Translations under genes and position numbers: made by a program
Shown here: one piece after another, positions 44,484 to 58,128 of the stretch
Numbering within the stretch: the first letter of the stretch is position 1
Layout: each line of letters opens with the position of its first letter
Source of the DNA: Prorocentrum cordatum
Lineage: Eukaryota; Sar; Dinophyceae; Prorocentrales; Prorocentraceae
Reading direction: 5' to 3'
Assembly: GCA_963575745.1 (NCBI GenBank)
Contig: CAUYUJ010015020.1
Coordinates: 260,841-324,840, forward strand
Length of the DNA stretch: 64,000 bases
The notes under the pieces: model-generated
The model's database searches: none
Told to the model about the DNA's origin: nothing
What the model saw: only the letters and a program-made list of their open reading frames with translations

Positions 44484-45342
44484 ATGATGACGATATTGAT
44501 GATGTTGATGCTGATGCTGATGATGCTGATTACGATGCTGTTGATGATGGTGATGGTGGTGAGGATGACGACGATGAGGATGATAATGGTGATAATGATG
44601 GTGATGATGGTGTTGTTGATGTTGGTGTTGGTGATAGTGATGACGAGGAGGATGACATGAAGGGGGAAGGAGGAGGATGATCAATGCAGAGTACGGTTGG
44701 TGATGCTGACCGTGTTTGTCATGTTGTTGTTGATGATGTTGATGATGCTGGTGATGATGATGATGTTGGTGATGATGATGATGATGGTGATGTTGATGAT
44801 GCTGATGCTGTTAACGATGCTGATGCTGCTGCTGCTGATGGTGCTGATGGTGGTGCTGGTGATGGTAACGATGCTGATGATGATGATGATAATCATCGTG
44901 CTCATAATAATGCTGTTGATACTGCAAATGATCAGTCTGAAGATTCGTATGATGATGCTGATGATGCTGATGATGATGACGATGATGATGATGATGTTGT
45001 TGTTGAGTATGATGGTGATGGTGATGCTGATGATGAGGATGCTGATAGTGATGATGAACATGATAACGATGTTGGTGTTGGTGATGATGATTCTGGTGCG
45101 GACGGCGATGCTGATGTTACTGATGATGCTGATGCTGATGTTGATTATGATGATTTCGTGGATGAGAACTACTATGATGGTGCTGATAGTAATGATGATC
45201 ATGATGATAATGCTGATTTTGATGCTGCTGATGCTGATGCCGATTCTGATGATGATGCTGATGATGACTATATTGCGGATGATGCTGGTGATGATGATGA
45301 TGATGATGGTGATTCTGCTGCTGATGAGAATGGTGATTCTGA

Positions 45343-45376
<34 letters not shown>

Positions 45377-45473
45377 GGTGGTGGTGGTGATGATGATGAT
45401 GATGGTGGTGATGATGATGTGATGATGACGATGATGATGCTGATGATGATGATGATGCTGCTGCTGATGCTGA

Positions 45474-45507
<34 letters not shown>

Positions 45508-45635
45508 GATGATGATGATGATGATGATGGATGCGGGCAGGAGCGACTGCGGCCGGGAAGATGACGAACAGGAGGAAGAAGAGGAGGAGGAGGAGGAGAC
45601 CGGTGGTGGTTGTGAGGAGGAGGAGGAGGAGGATT

Positions 45636-45733
<98 letters not shown>

Positions 45734-46070
45734 CAGGAGGAGGAGGAGGAGGAGGAGGAGGAGGAGGAGGAGGAGGAGGGGGAGGTGAGAGAGGGACAGG
45801 GAGGAGGAAAGGGGAAGAGGAAGATGATGAGGAGTAGGAGTAGTAGGAGGAGGAGGAGGAGGAGGAGGAGGAGGAGGAGGAGGAGGAGGAGGAGGAGGAG
45901 GAGGAGGAGGAGGAGGTGGATGAAGAGTAGGAGGAGGAGGAGGAGGAGGAGGGAGGAGGAGGAGGAGGCGGAGGAGGAGGAGGAGGAGGAGGAGCAGGGG
46001 GAGGAGGGGGGAGGAGGAGGAGGAGGAGGAGGAGGAGGAGGAGGAGGAGGAGGAGGAGGAATTTGTGGAT
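44484..46070 (+). repeat. (GAT)n then (GGA)n array, 1.6 kb
   Basis: GAT/GCT/GTT triplets to 45,535, then GGA to 46,062 with a GAT/GCT patch at 45,637-45,732. Confidence 0.95.
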
Positions 46071-46384
46071 GAAGCATAGCTGAGGAGGGATGAGGGAGGC
46101 GACTTCATGACGGAGAGAGGGGAGGCCACGCAGGGGGATGAGCTAAGAGGAAGGAGGATGGATTGCGAAGGCCTTACGGCCTGTGCCGCCGACCCTGGAG
46201 GCCACGAATCTGGAAACGCGGGGGGTGGTGGAGGAGGAGGTGGAGAGGGGGGAAGGGTGGAGGAGGCAGTTGAGGGAGCAGGCGGGGGAAAATGATGAGG
46301 AGGAGGAACATGAGGAGGAGGAAGAGGAGCAGGCACAGGAGGGACGCCCCCCCCCCCCCACCCCCGGCGGTGAAGGGATACAGG

Positions 46385-46760
46385 GAGTTCTCGGGGGGGG
46401 GCCTCTTGGGGGTAGTTCTGGGGCCTCTTGGGAGGCTGTTGGGGGCCGCTTGGGAGCCTCGTGGGGGCCTCTTGGAGCTTCCTGGGGGTCTCTTGGGAGC
46501 CTCTTGGGGCTTCGTGGGGAGCTTCTTAGGGGCCTATGGGGGCCTCCTGGGAGCTTCTGAGGCCGACGGTTCGAAATGTCCGGTCGAGCTCTCTCTTGGA
46601 GCCGTCTTGGGGACCTCTTGGGCTATCTTGGAGGCGTCTTGGGCGATATTGGGGCGGTATTGGGGGCTTCTTGGCCTGTCTTGGAGCGTCGGGAAGCTGA
46701 CAAGACGAGAGTGCCCCAATCTTTCAAAACCTAAGGGAAATCTATGATTTTTGCTTCTTG
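46385..46760 (+). repeat. CTTGGGG-type minisatellite with A-rich insert
   Basis: CCTCTTGGGAGCCTCTTGGG units; insert at 46,686-46,750 starts GCGTCGGGAAGCTGACAAG and ends TATGATTTTTG. Confidence 0.75.
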
Positions 46761-46764
46761 GGGC

Positions 46765-47211
46765 CCTCTTGGGGCCCTCTTGGGACCCGCGCCACCAGCA
46801 CGGCACGGCCGTGCAGCAGTGGCTGATCAAGCTCGTGGAGTTCGAGGGCGGCAAGAGGCTGGTGGGCGCCCCGCCACGTGGCCCGCTAGAGAGGGTCCTC
46901 AGCAAGTACGTGGACGAGCGTACGAAGAAGTAGAAGGGCTCCCGAGAATTTTACAGACGAGCTCGCGTTTGGCTGAGCTGAGGTTAAGAGGTTTTGTTCT
47001 CCCCCCTGCTCCTCCTGCCTTTCCGTCCTCGTCCTCGGCCCCTCCTCCCACTCAAGGTTCTAATGCGCAGCAGGCTGTTCCCGACCCCCCGATTTTTTCG
47101 GACGGCCCTCCGACAGTAAATATCCCTAGGAGGCCGCGGGGAGGGGGTAGGGGGAAAGGTGGCCGCTCGAGAGGCAAAGGTCCCAGCAAAGGCAAGGGTC
47201 CGCGTACCTGA
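46765..47211 (+). pseudogene. unidentified coding fragment with RGG-like tail
   Basis: One frame reads QHGTAVQQWLIKLVEFEGGK and then LVGAPPRGPLERVLSKYVDE before a TAG at 46,931. A neighbouring frame then continues LPRILQTSSRLAELRLRGFV, a Pro/Ser linker and a Gly/Arg/Lys-rich tail (RGGGRGKGGRSRGKG) to a TGA at 47,209. The two parts look like one protein split by a frameshift. I infer, weakly, a gag-type protein of a second tyrosine-recombinase retroelement. It is not part of SPAG6, in whose intron it lies. Confidence 0.35.
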
Positions 47212-47334
47212 GGTCAGCCGAGCCTTCGGGGTGCTGCGTGCATCGGGCTTGTGCTGACAGGGTCCGTGCGGCATCTGGCCGAGTGTGGATCGTATCTTTT
47301 CGCAGTGTACGTCGGCTTCGTAGGTTAAGCCTCC

Positions 47335-47500
47335 TCAGGGAACAACCCCGTGGGCCGCTATGAGTGCTTCGCTTTTCGCTTCGATTCTGCGTCGGCAGTG
47401 CTCTCCTTCGGACCTGGTCCCCATGAGCTAGAAAGAAAAGAAGAGTGCCCTTGGATTGGGAACGTCCGAAACTGTCTGGAGGCTATCGCGACTTGGACCG
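47335..47500 (+). pseudogene. possible retroelement RT remnant
   Basis: The frame reads VGRYECFAFRFDSASAVLSF, which resembles the C-F-x-F-P-F-G-x-A-S-A-V-L-x-F palm stretch of tyrosine-recombinase retroelement reverse transcriptases, and follows the gag-like fragment at 46,765-47,211. Nothing else of the domain is recognisable; the match is short. Confidence 0.25.
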
Positions 47501-48289
47501 ATACTTCGGCGATTCGGGGCCCTCGAGGACATTCTTGGGGGCCTCTCGAGGCACTTTTGCTACGTCTTGGGGAATGTCCGGGCTCCCGAACCGCCCCGCC
47601 CGGAGGGGAGTCCCCCGGGACCTCCCCCGGGACCCCCCCCCCCCGGCGGGGAAGGGATCAAAGGGAAGGGGCTTCTCTTCGACTCAACTACAGCGCTGCT
47701 CAATTTCGTTGTGGCTGGCGCGTTCGGGGAGGAGGGCCCAGTGAAAGTGGAGGCAGCGGCGGCAGGCTCAGGGAAAGGGAGGGGACTGGCGACGGCGACA
47801 GCGACGACGACGACAACAACGACCACGACGACGGCGAGGACGAGTCAAACGGAACAGCTTCTTCCACTCGCCGACAAGGTCGGCGGATTTTGAGAACGCT
47901 GGTGAGGCTGAGGAGGAGACGGAGAACTAGGATGAAAAAATCAGGTACAGGAGATGGATGCCGATGATGGAATGAGGCAGGAAGTGGAGGATGGAGGTGG
48001 GAGGAAAGAGGGAGGGAGGATTATACCAGTATGGCTGAGGATGGATGCGGGACATAGGAATGGGGAATGAGGATCATGGGCGACGGAGTCGGGACGGAGT
48101 GGAGGGAGGAAGGGATGGCAGGATCTGGGACTATTGGAACGCAGTAGTATGGAATGGTGGGAATTCGAGGACAATGATAGGTATTTATTCGAGGCGATAG
48201 GAGGGGCTGTGAGGGAACGAGGTGGGAAGACAAACGCTTGAAGTCAAAGGGGGATGAGTGGCAGGCGTGAGAGGGGATGGGAGGGATTC
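47501..48289. other. intronic, nothing recognised
   Basis: A (C)10 run at 47,634-47,643, a GAC-rich run at 47,790-47,845, then purine-rich sequence without a gene. Confidence 0.5.
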
Positions 48290-49007
48290 TGATTATGATG
48301 ATGATGATGCTGATGATGATGCGGATGCTGATGGTGATGATAGTAACAATTGATGATGACGATGACGAAGATGATGAACATGATGCTGCTGCTGCTGAAG
48401 ATGATGATGATGGTGATGCCACTTATGATGATGGCGATGATGATGATGATGATTATGAGGATGATGGTCCGGTTGATGATGACCATGATGATGCTACTGT
48501 TGATGATGCTGCTGATGATGCTGATGGTGGCGATGACGATGATGCTGATGATGATGCTGATGATGCTGCTGATGATGATGATGGTGGTGCTGGTGGTGGT
48601 GGTGCTGATGATGATGCTGATGCTAATGGTGATGATGCTGGCGATGGTGAGACGGATGATGATGATGATGCTGATGCTGATGCTGCTGATGATGATGATG
48701 CTGCTGCTGATGCTGGTGCTAATGATGATGGTGATTATGGTGCGGCTGTTGCTGCTGATGACGTTGATGATGATAATGGTGATGTTGCTGATGATGATGT
48801 CGATGATGATGCCAATGATGATGCTGCGGATGCTGCTGATGATGATGACGATGATGACGATGCTGATGATGTTGACGATGACGACCATGATGCTGATGAT
48901 GGTGATGGTGATGGTGATGGTGATGGTGATAATGCTGATGATGATGCTGAATCTGATGATGCTGATGATGATGCTGATGATGATGCTGCTGATGATGCTG
49001 CTGTTGC

Positions 49008-49098
<91 letters not shown>

Positions 49099-49170
49099 AC
49101 TGATACGGATACTGATGCTGATATTGAGGAGGAAGAGGAGGACGACGAGGAGGGCGACGAATGTGTTCAG
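48290..49170 (+). repeat. (GAT)n array
   Basis: GAT/GCT triplets, pure GAT at 49,009-49,098, ending in GGA/GAC. Confidence 0.95.
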
Positions 49171-50727
49171 GGATGGGACTGGGGCGGAAGGGCGGGTGAG
49201 TGGGGATGCCGAGGAGTGACGAGAGGGATGGGGGGCCTGGAGCAACTGCGATGAGATGGAGAGGGACAGTTTTGAGGGGAGCCTTAGGCGTCTTGCCCAA
49301 CACATCGCTGGTGCTGGTGGTGGACTTCGGAAAGGTTGGGACCGAGGCCGTCTCCAGCAGGCTGTGCGCCTCGCCGAGACCTTCAAGGCCATGCATGTTG
49401 GTTTTGCGCTCTTCCTGTGCCTCCTCACACGAGGAGGAAGAGGCAGAGGCGGATGCGACGAAGGACGAGGAGACTACGGGCACGATTCTGGCGAGTTGCC
49501 AGACGGCGAACCATAGCAAGGGGCACGCGTGTCCCGGCTCTTAAACGGCACTTTAGCGATAGGTGGCTGGGGCGATGGCACCGGGTGGGGGGAGGGGAAA
49601 GGAACCACGACCACACTAACATATATGGCTCCCAGGCCAGGGCGGCCGAGGGGGTTCTGGCGCGGCCAGGGGTAGGTCAGGGAGGGAGGGCGAACGACGA
49701 CCACGAACTTACAGGGTCCAGTACTTTGGAGCACAGGTTTGCCAGATAAAAGGCGCACTCCGCGGCCCCAAAGGGAGGAAGAGGAGGAGGCGTGCACCTA
49801 ACTTGTCCTTTCCCCTCCCCCTTCCCCACTCCCACTCCCTCTACGGCGTTTCTCGCTTGCTTGCCTGGCGCTCTTCCCAAGTAACATGAGGGGAGAACTA
49901 CGAGACGGGAGAGGAGAAGGATGAGGAGGAGAGGGGGTCAGGATGAAGGGGGGGGGGCAGAAGGAAGAGGGCGAAGAGGAGCAGGAGGAGCATGGCGATG
50001 ATGTCGATGACCGTGGTGGTGATGTTTATGATGATGACGAGGATGAAGATCGTGATGGTTATGGTTTAACGATGGTCTGGTGGTGGTTTGAACGATGGTA
50101 ATGTAATGCATGGTGGTGGTGGTGCTGGTGCTGATAATGATACTGGTAATGGTGATGGTGGTGGTGTTGGTATGGATGATGATGACGAGGGGTGCTATGA
50201 TGATTGTGGTTATGGTGGTGGTTTGGTGGTGAGGGGAAGGGAAAGGAGGGGAAGGAGGATGATCAGTAGGAGTAGAAGTAACAGTACGAGTAAGAGTTCC
50301 ATGCTGGCGTCCAAATTTCTGAAGTTGTCAAAAGGGTAACCCATTCATAGACTTTGGGCAACGCTTCATAGACTTAGGGCAACGACGAAACGTTAATTCT
50401 GGTTCAATCGCCAGCACGGGTCGGGGACGCCTTCGTTGTGCATTCCTGGCCGCCCAACAGCTGCTGGTCACCAAACATTCCGCACACTGCACAAACGCGT
50501 GCACCCAACCCCCAGCGATGTGCAACTTCACTCCTGGGGAAGGGTCCAAAAGGGAACCGTTCAAGGCCGCGAGCTTATGACAGGGCGAATCCCTTCAACG
50601 ACGTCACTCCGAGATCGACGAAGAGTTTCGACACCTGCGGCAGCCGACGCCCCGAATCGTCCAGCGCCTGGCTGCTGGACAGCACAGAGACGGCCCCGGG
50701 GCACGGCAGGGGCCAGACAAAGTAAGT
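49171..50727. other. intronic; purine-rich and GGT-rich patches
   Basis: 49,990-50,240 has GAT/GGT triplets. The rest holds no gene that I can support. Confidence 0.5.
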
Positions 50728-51065
50728 GCACATGAGGAGGAGGAGGAGGAGGAGGAGGAGGAGGAGGAGGAGGAGGAGGAGGAGGAGGAGGAGGAGGAGG
50801 ATGAGGCGGAGGAGGAGGAGGAGGCGGAGGAGAGGAGGAGGAGGATGAGGAAGAGGAGGAGGAGGCGGAGGAGGAGGACGAGGAGGAGGAGGCGGAGGAG
50901 GCGGAGGAGGAGGAGGAGTCGGCGGAGGAGAAGGAGGAGGAGGAGGAGAAGGAGGAGGAGGAGGAGGCGGAGGGGGAGTGCGAGGAGGAGAAGGCGGAGG
51001 AGGAGGAGGGAGGAGGAGGAGGGCGGAGGAGGAGGCGGAGGAGAAGGAGGAAGGAGGAGGAGCAG
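50728..51065 (+). repeat. (GGA)n array
   Basis: GGA with GGC and GAA interruptions. Confidence 0.95.
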
Positions 51066-51288
51066 GTAATCCACCCCCACTGCGAGCACCACCTCTGCTG
51101 CGTCTCTTTTCTCCTTCCGAGCCTGCTCCTCCCCTTGGCGGCCCTCGCGTCGGCAGGTGGGCGAGAAACAGCCGCGTCTCCGCGCAGGGAGGGCGCGGTG
51201 CAAACAAGCGCGTCGCGGCGGCATCTTCTCCGAGGCGGGGATTTTTCCATAACCACCGCCTGGGGGATCGACCTCGCGGACCTCCACA

Positions 51289-51356
51289 GGCGGTGGATAA
51301 TGATATATTCTAATATTCGGGCCCCCCGGGGCTGGACTATGTCCATATCCACCGCC
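51289..51356. repeat. hairpin repeat family G, copy 2 (68 nt)
   Basis: Perfect 11-bp ends GGCGGTGGATA/TATCCACCGCC around TTCGGGCCCCCCGGGG. Confidence 0.8.
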
Positions 51357-52322
51357 CGCTTGGGCACCAGGGCGTCGGTTCCCGCCTCGTAGCTTCGCCT
51401 GCCACGGCATAGGCCGTGGCGTTCCCGCGTGCGAGCGGGCTCGAAGTGCCCGCGGTCATCATCGCAACGTACAGATGGGACTTGACAAAGAAATCCGCAC
51501 ATGGCTAGCACATCTATGCCGAGGCACCTCTCCAACCTTTGCCCATAACTCTGCCAGCTCACAGCTGGGGGAACGATACCTCTGTTCTTACCATCCGCCA
51601 TACGCCATCTGAGTACCATTGAGGTACATTGCGTGGTTGGTGGCCAACCTGGCGTCCATCAGTAGCATGTACAATCCGCGTCAGGGGACAGACTAGATGC
51701 CAGGCGGATGGCCCAGCACAGCGCTCTGAATGGTCAAGTCCTTCTCGCTGCACACTGGGACGAGACCGCAACCAACACGACGACACCGTGGATCCTTCAA
51801 CTCCGCTCCTCCTGATGCGTTGCCAGACAGGACGACTGGCTGCGACTGGGTGCCCTTGTCGAGAGCACCATCGCAGACCCCGTTGAGCAATGCGCCGCTC
51901 CCGCACTGTGCCTCTTGCACAGCTGGGGCCGAAACTGCAGTCCATTCCCCGGCATCAGGCCTCGCAGCCAGAAGGCCTGGTCGACCTCATGCTGCGCCAT
52001 CGCCGCTGGAAGCAGACGTGATCGCCGATAAGCGTCTGCATCGCAGTCTTCCGACAGCCTCAGCTGCGACGACACGGCCTCTCGATCTGGCCTCGGCACC
52101 GGTAATACGTCTGGCCCACCACGATCTTCGCAGAGGCTGCTGCTCGACGCTCGCGTGGCCACGGCCCCCCCAGCACACATAGAGACCATGATCTCGGCAA
52201 GTCGCCGTCCTCCACGGAGCTCCTCGAGCTAGCGGAGCAGCCACTGCAAAGAAGCTCATCCGCACCGTCCTGCAGCCCATTGCCGCAGAAGTGCAACGTA
52301 GCCTTCTGCCAGAATGCTGCTG
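51357..52322. other. intronic, nothing recognised
   Basis: No gene or repeat that I can support. Confidence 0.5.
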
Positions 52323-52420
52323 CCGAGGAGGATGAGGAGGAAGAGGAGGAGGAGGGGGAGGCGGACGAGGAGGACGGCGCGGAGGAGGAGAAGGAGGGGA
52401 CGATGGAGGCGCGGGGGAGT
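52323..52420 (+). repeat. (GGA)n tract before SPAG6 exon f
   Basis: Purine-rich GGA/GAC triplets directly before the acceptor at 52,435; there is no pyrimidine tract. Confidence 0.85.
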
Positions 52421-52436
52421 CGCATAGAATGGGGAG

Positions 52437-52505
52437 GCGGACGTGCTGCGACGCCTTCTCGCCGTGTACCTGCACCAGGACTCGAGCGAGGATTTGCAGA
52501 CGAAG
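52437..52505 (+). CDS. SPAG6: SPAG6/PF16 exon f (23 codons)
   Basis: After GGGGAG|G the frame encodes ADVLRRLLAVYLHQDSSEDL and then QTK, matching the SPAG6 segment that ends with S-S-E-D-L-Q-x-K. It lies directly behind a (GGA) tract. The donor is GC (ACGAAG|GCGCCT); the continuation A-K-R-A-L-K is at 59,120. Phase is 0 at both ends. Confidence 0.92.
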
Positions 52506-52579
52506 GCGCCTCCGCGCGGCAGTCCTGCGGGGCCCAGAGTCCTGGCCCAGAAGAGGACGGAGAGGAGGGTGCGGATAAG

Positions 52580-53511
52580 GATGATATGGATGACGCTGAT
52601 TTTGAGGTTGCAGATGCTGAGGACGAGGACGACGACGATAAGCATGCTCCTGATGCTGGTACTGATGCTGATGCTGATGCTGCTGTCGATGCTGGTGAGG
52701 CTGCTGCTGACGCTGATGCTGCTGATGACGATGATGAGGGCGATGATGTTGATGATGGTGATGATGATTATACTGCTGATGAAGATGATGCCATTGTGAT
52801 GGTGATGGTGATGGTGTAGTTGACGACGATGCTGCTGCTGACGATGCTGGTTATGGTGATGATGACAATGGCGATGACGATGATGATGATGCTGATGCTG
52901 ATGATGATGACGATGATGTGATGATCATCATGATGACGGTGACGACGACGATTATGATGAAGCTGAATGTGAATATGCTGATGATGATGCTGATCGTGCT
53001 GATGTTGCTGCTGATGCTTATCCTTATGTGGAGAATGATGCTGATGGTGATGATGGCGCTGCTGCTGATGATGATGCTGATGATGACGTTGAACATGATA
53101 CTGAGGATGAGGACGATCAGAAGGATGAGGATGAGGATGCGGATGAGGATGAAGATGATAGTGATGACGAGGATGAAGATGAAGATGATGATGGTGATGC
53201 TGATGGTGGTGATGACGATGCTGAAAATACTGACGATGCTGATGCTGATGGTGATGGTGATGGCCTTTGGATGCTGATGTGATGATGATGATGCTGACCG
53301 CATACATCGTCATAGTAATAATGACAATGATAACTATGCTGCTGCTGATGATGATGGTGATGATGATACTGATGATGATGACGACGATGCCGATTCTGAT
53401 GATGGTGATGATGCTGATTATGATGCTAATGCTGGTGACCATGATGGTGGTGATGGTGATGATTCTGATGATGATGATGCTGATGGCGATGACGGTGTTG
53501 ATGATGAATGC

Positions 53512-53563
<52 letters not shown>

Positions 53564-53570
53564 CTGATGC

Positions 53571-53616
<46 letters not shown>

Positions 53617-53678
53617 AACGATGACGATGACGATGATGATGAGGAGCAGGATGATGCTGATGACGATGATGGGGATGG

Positions 53679-53737
<59 letters not shown>

Positions 53738-53826
53738 ATGGCGATGCTGATGCTGCTGCCGATGATGATGATGATGATGATGATGATCCTGATGCTGATG
53801 ATGATGCGGCTGATGATGCCGCTGCT

Positions 53827-53884
<58 letters not shown>

Positions 53885-53896
53885 GTGTGGTGATGC

Positions 53897-53955
<59 letters not shown>

Positions 53956-53992
53956 CTGATGCTGATGCTGATGCTGATGCTGATGCTGATGC

Positions 53993-54072
<80 letters not shown>

Positions 54073-54075
54073 GGA
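52580..54075 (+). repeat. (GAT)n array, 1.5 kb
   Basis: GAT with GCT, GAC and GGT variants; pure GAT runs near 53,515 and 54,000-54,070. Confidence 0.95.
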
Positions 54076-54888
54076 GCCGGCCAGGACGGAGGAGGATAAG
54101 GAGGATGATAAGGAGGACGAGGGTCCATCCCCCCTGAGGGTACGATTCTCGCTCGGACCCGCTCCACAACCTCACTTTCTACAGACCTCCACGCTGCGCC
54201 ATGCTTGGCCCCGCGCACCCCGCTTCCCCGCGCCTCCCCTCTCTGCCCCACGCCACCCGCTGGCCCGCGCCGCCTGCTCAGCCACACCTGCTTGCCGCTC
54301 CGCCCGTAGTTTTCCCAGGCTCGCCACACTCGCTACGCCAGCACCTTCTCTCCCACCTCTGCACCTGGGATGGTGAGGAGATGCGGTCAGGAACTTGTGC
54401 TCAGCGCCCGCTCTCGGCGACACGCTAACCAGCGTCAGCCTCCCGAGCTTTTCCCAGCCTCCCGCCACGCGGAGCGGACTGACACGCTATCCGCTTGCAG
54501 GGCAAAGCGTATGGCCGCTGTGGCCGCTGCCGCGAAACGCGAAGCAGAAATTCCCGACCGTAATGGGGATGGGGTGAGGTGGGGTGGCGGACCATTCGCA
54601 CCTGGACGGGCTGGTGGGTGCGATGCATTTTTGGCTATGATGCTCCAGACTCTCGCTCACTGCGCGAGGTGCCTTGGATTCCTTACCTGGGCGGCCCTCG
54701 CTGCTGGCACGCCCTTGCCGCCGTCCATGTTCCAGTTGCCAACCCTCTGTCCTTGCTCCCAGCAGAGAGTGCGCCGAGGCGGGCCCACCTTCCCCCTCGG
54801 GAGGTTGGGGTCCGCGCTCGACCCCCCCCCCCAGTCATGCGTGCCCGCCCGCCCCAGGTGCCCCCCGCAGTGCTTGGACCCCCACAGC
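54076..54888. other. intronic; one dispersed repeat
   Basis: 54,440-54,515 resembles 9,175-9,245 (CCCGAGC.TTTCCC, CGCGGAG, GCAGGGCA.AGCGT), a dispersed repeat. No gene seen. Confidence 0.5.
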
Positions 54889-55063
54889 TCAGCCACGCGC
54901 AGAGGGGGGGTATGGGGGATGGGGGGAAGGCTTCTTAGAAGCCCCCTGCTTCTAAGATGGCGCGGGCTTTCTCTATGGATGAAGGGCCGGCGCCTTCTAA
55001 GAAGCGGCCTCCTTCTGAGCAGCCTTCCCCCCTCCCCTCACCCCCCATCTGCGCGCCGCCAGC
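54889..55063. repeat. foldback element family A, copy 2 (175 bp)
   Basis: Starts TCAGCCACGCGCAGAGG like copy 1 and contains the same CTTCTTAGAAG and CTTCTAAGAAG palindromes. A 33-bp direct repeat (AGGTGCCC..CGCAGTGCTT type) flanks it at 54,856-54,888 and 55,064-55,096. Confidence 0.85.
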
Positions 55064-55216
55064 AGGTGCCCACGCAGTGCTTGGACCTCCCACAGCACTC
55101 CGTCTCGCTAGACTGCCCTCCCCCCCCGCAAGGCAGGCACGGCTGTGCTCGGGAGCCCGGGAGAGCGGCCAGGTCCGTATATCCGTGCACACACACACAT
55201 CGAGCTGGCACAGACG

Positions 55217-55601
55217 GGGTCCACTGCAAACGGGGGTCCGCCAGAGCGCCAGATCCTGGAGGATCGTGGGCATTTTCTGATTCCTTTTTTTTTGCCGATC
55301 GGCGCCGGCCCTCGCTCACACCCCCCCCTCCCCCCCCTATGGAGTAGATCTTGGCTGTTTTTGGTGCCTGTTTCGAGCAGGTGGGGTACCTCCCCTATTG
55401 GTCGCACTGCTGCAAACAGTCGCACCAAGCAGAGGTCCAGAGCCAGACCCCCCCCCCTTCCGCCCAATGTCGAAATGCCGAATAAAAAAACGCTGACATC
55501 CTGCAGAGCCAGGGTTGCATTGACCCGTGCATGCGCGCAGGATCCTACAGGATCTTGCAGGATCCTACAATGCTTGGAGGAACCCGGGTTTGCATTGATC
55601 C
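55217..55601. repeat. foldback element family B, copy 2, interrupted
   Basis: Ends GGGTCCACTGCAAAC and GTTTGCATTGATCC match copy 1 at 8,848. About 225 bp (55,269-55,494) with a T9 run and an A7 run has no counterpart in copy 1. Confidence 0.75.
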
Positions 55602-55929
55602 AGGTCAGTAGATCTCCGAATGCAGGCGCATCCACACCTTACCACCCCTATTTTCTCTGCCTGCACCTCCAGGAGCCCCCCCGCCGTTCGATCGTCCCTT
55701 CTTCTCCGCTTACCTTCAGGTTCTCTTGGCCTCTCTCCAGCGCGGGACGGGAAGAGTGGATCATCGAGGGCATCGGAGGATCATTCGACACCATCTGGAG
55801 CTCGGAGCTCGCAGGACGAGGAGGAAGAAGAGGATGAAGAGAGAAATGCGGCGTCCCTGGAGACTCCAATGGCTGCAAGCTTCAATCAGGCTTCAGGCTT
55901 CAGGCTTCAGGCTTCAGGTTTCTGGAGGA

Positions 55930-56097
55930 GGATGACTAGGAGGAGGAGGAGGAGGAGGAGGAGGAGGAGGAGGAGGAGGAGGAGGAGNNNNNNNNNNNNN
56001 NNNNNNNNNNNNNNNNNNNNNNNNNNNNNNNNNNNNNNNNNNNNNNNNNNNNNNNNNNNNNNNNNNNNNNNNNNNNNNNNNNNNNNNGAGGAGGGGT
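55930..56097 (+). repeat. (GGA)n array containing a 100-N assembly gap
   Basis: GGA units on both sides of N at 55,988-56,087. Exactly 100 N suggests a gap of unknown size. Confidence 0.95.
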
Positions 56098-56897
56098 AGG
56101 GGGAGGGGGAGGGGCCACCCAGCACCTGCGCGGGTGGCACGCCTGGCGTCCGCACCGAGCGGAGCCCGCGCGCGGTTCGCACTGATCGTGGAGCCGCCGC
56201 GAGCAGCGCGCTCGGGGCCGCGCCGGGATCCCGGCGGGCCGCCGCGCCAGTGATCCTCCGAGTGTGAGGCCCCGCGTTCAGCGGCCTCGCGGCGCTACGT
56301 CGCAGCGCGGAGAGGCGCAATCCGCTCGCGCGCTCCAGTGGGTCGGGCGAAGCATTGCACTAACTGTGCGCCAAGGAACGGTGAAATGACATAAGCATAC
56401 GAACTCGGAGGTCCGCGCGGATTCCTCGGATCGGCGCCGGAGCCCCCTGGCGGTGCCTCCGGCGCCGCCCTTGTCGCGCTCCGCTCGCCAGGGAGGGGGG
56501 TCAGCGCTGATCCAGGAAATCCGCGCGGACCTCTCAGTTTTTGTGTTCATGTCAATGTTTCTTCCCCTATCCCTGGCCTCGCCATGGACTGGGCGGTTTC
56601 TGGCCACTTCGGCCCCCGGACCGCCAGAAATCGGCTCGTAATGAAAAGCTGGGCCTCAGGCAGGGGTCCAGACCTCTGGGGAGCCGCGCTGTGAAAAATC
56701 ACAACGCCAGATGTTGGATCGTCCCCTCCCCCCCTCGCGGGCGATCGGTCGCCCCCCAGCCCGCTGGGGGCTCCGCCCAGCGCCGCTGGAGCCGCCGGCG
56801 GAGGTTGCGCGCGGTCGGTGTGCGCAGCGAGGGCGGCGCCCGCGTCGTGGAGCTCTTGGTCAGAGGGGCAGAAACAGCATGCGGAGGACGATGGGGA
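56098..56897. other. intronic, nothing recognised
   Basis: GC-rich sequence without a supported gene. Confidence 0.5.

Positions 56898-58128
<1,231 letters not shown>

Noticed and set aside
55988-56087. Loss of sequence inside SPAG6
   Set aside because: The 100-N gap lies within an intronic (GGA) array between exons f and g, which join in phase without it.
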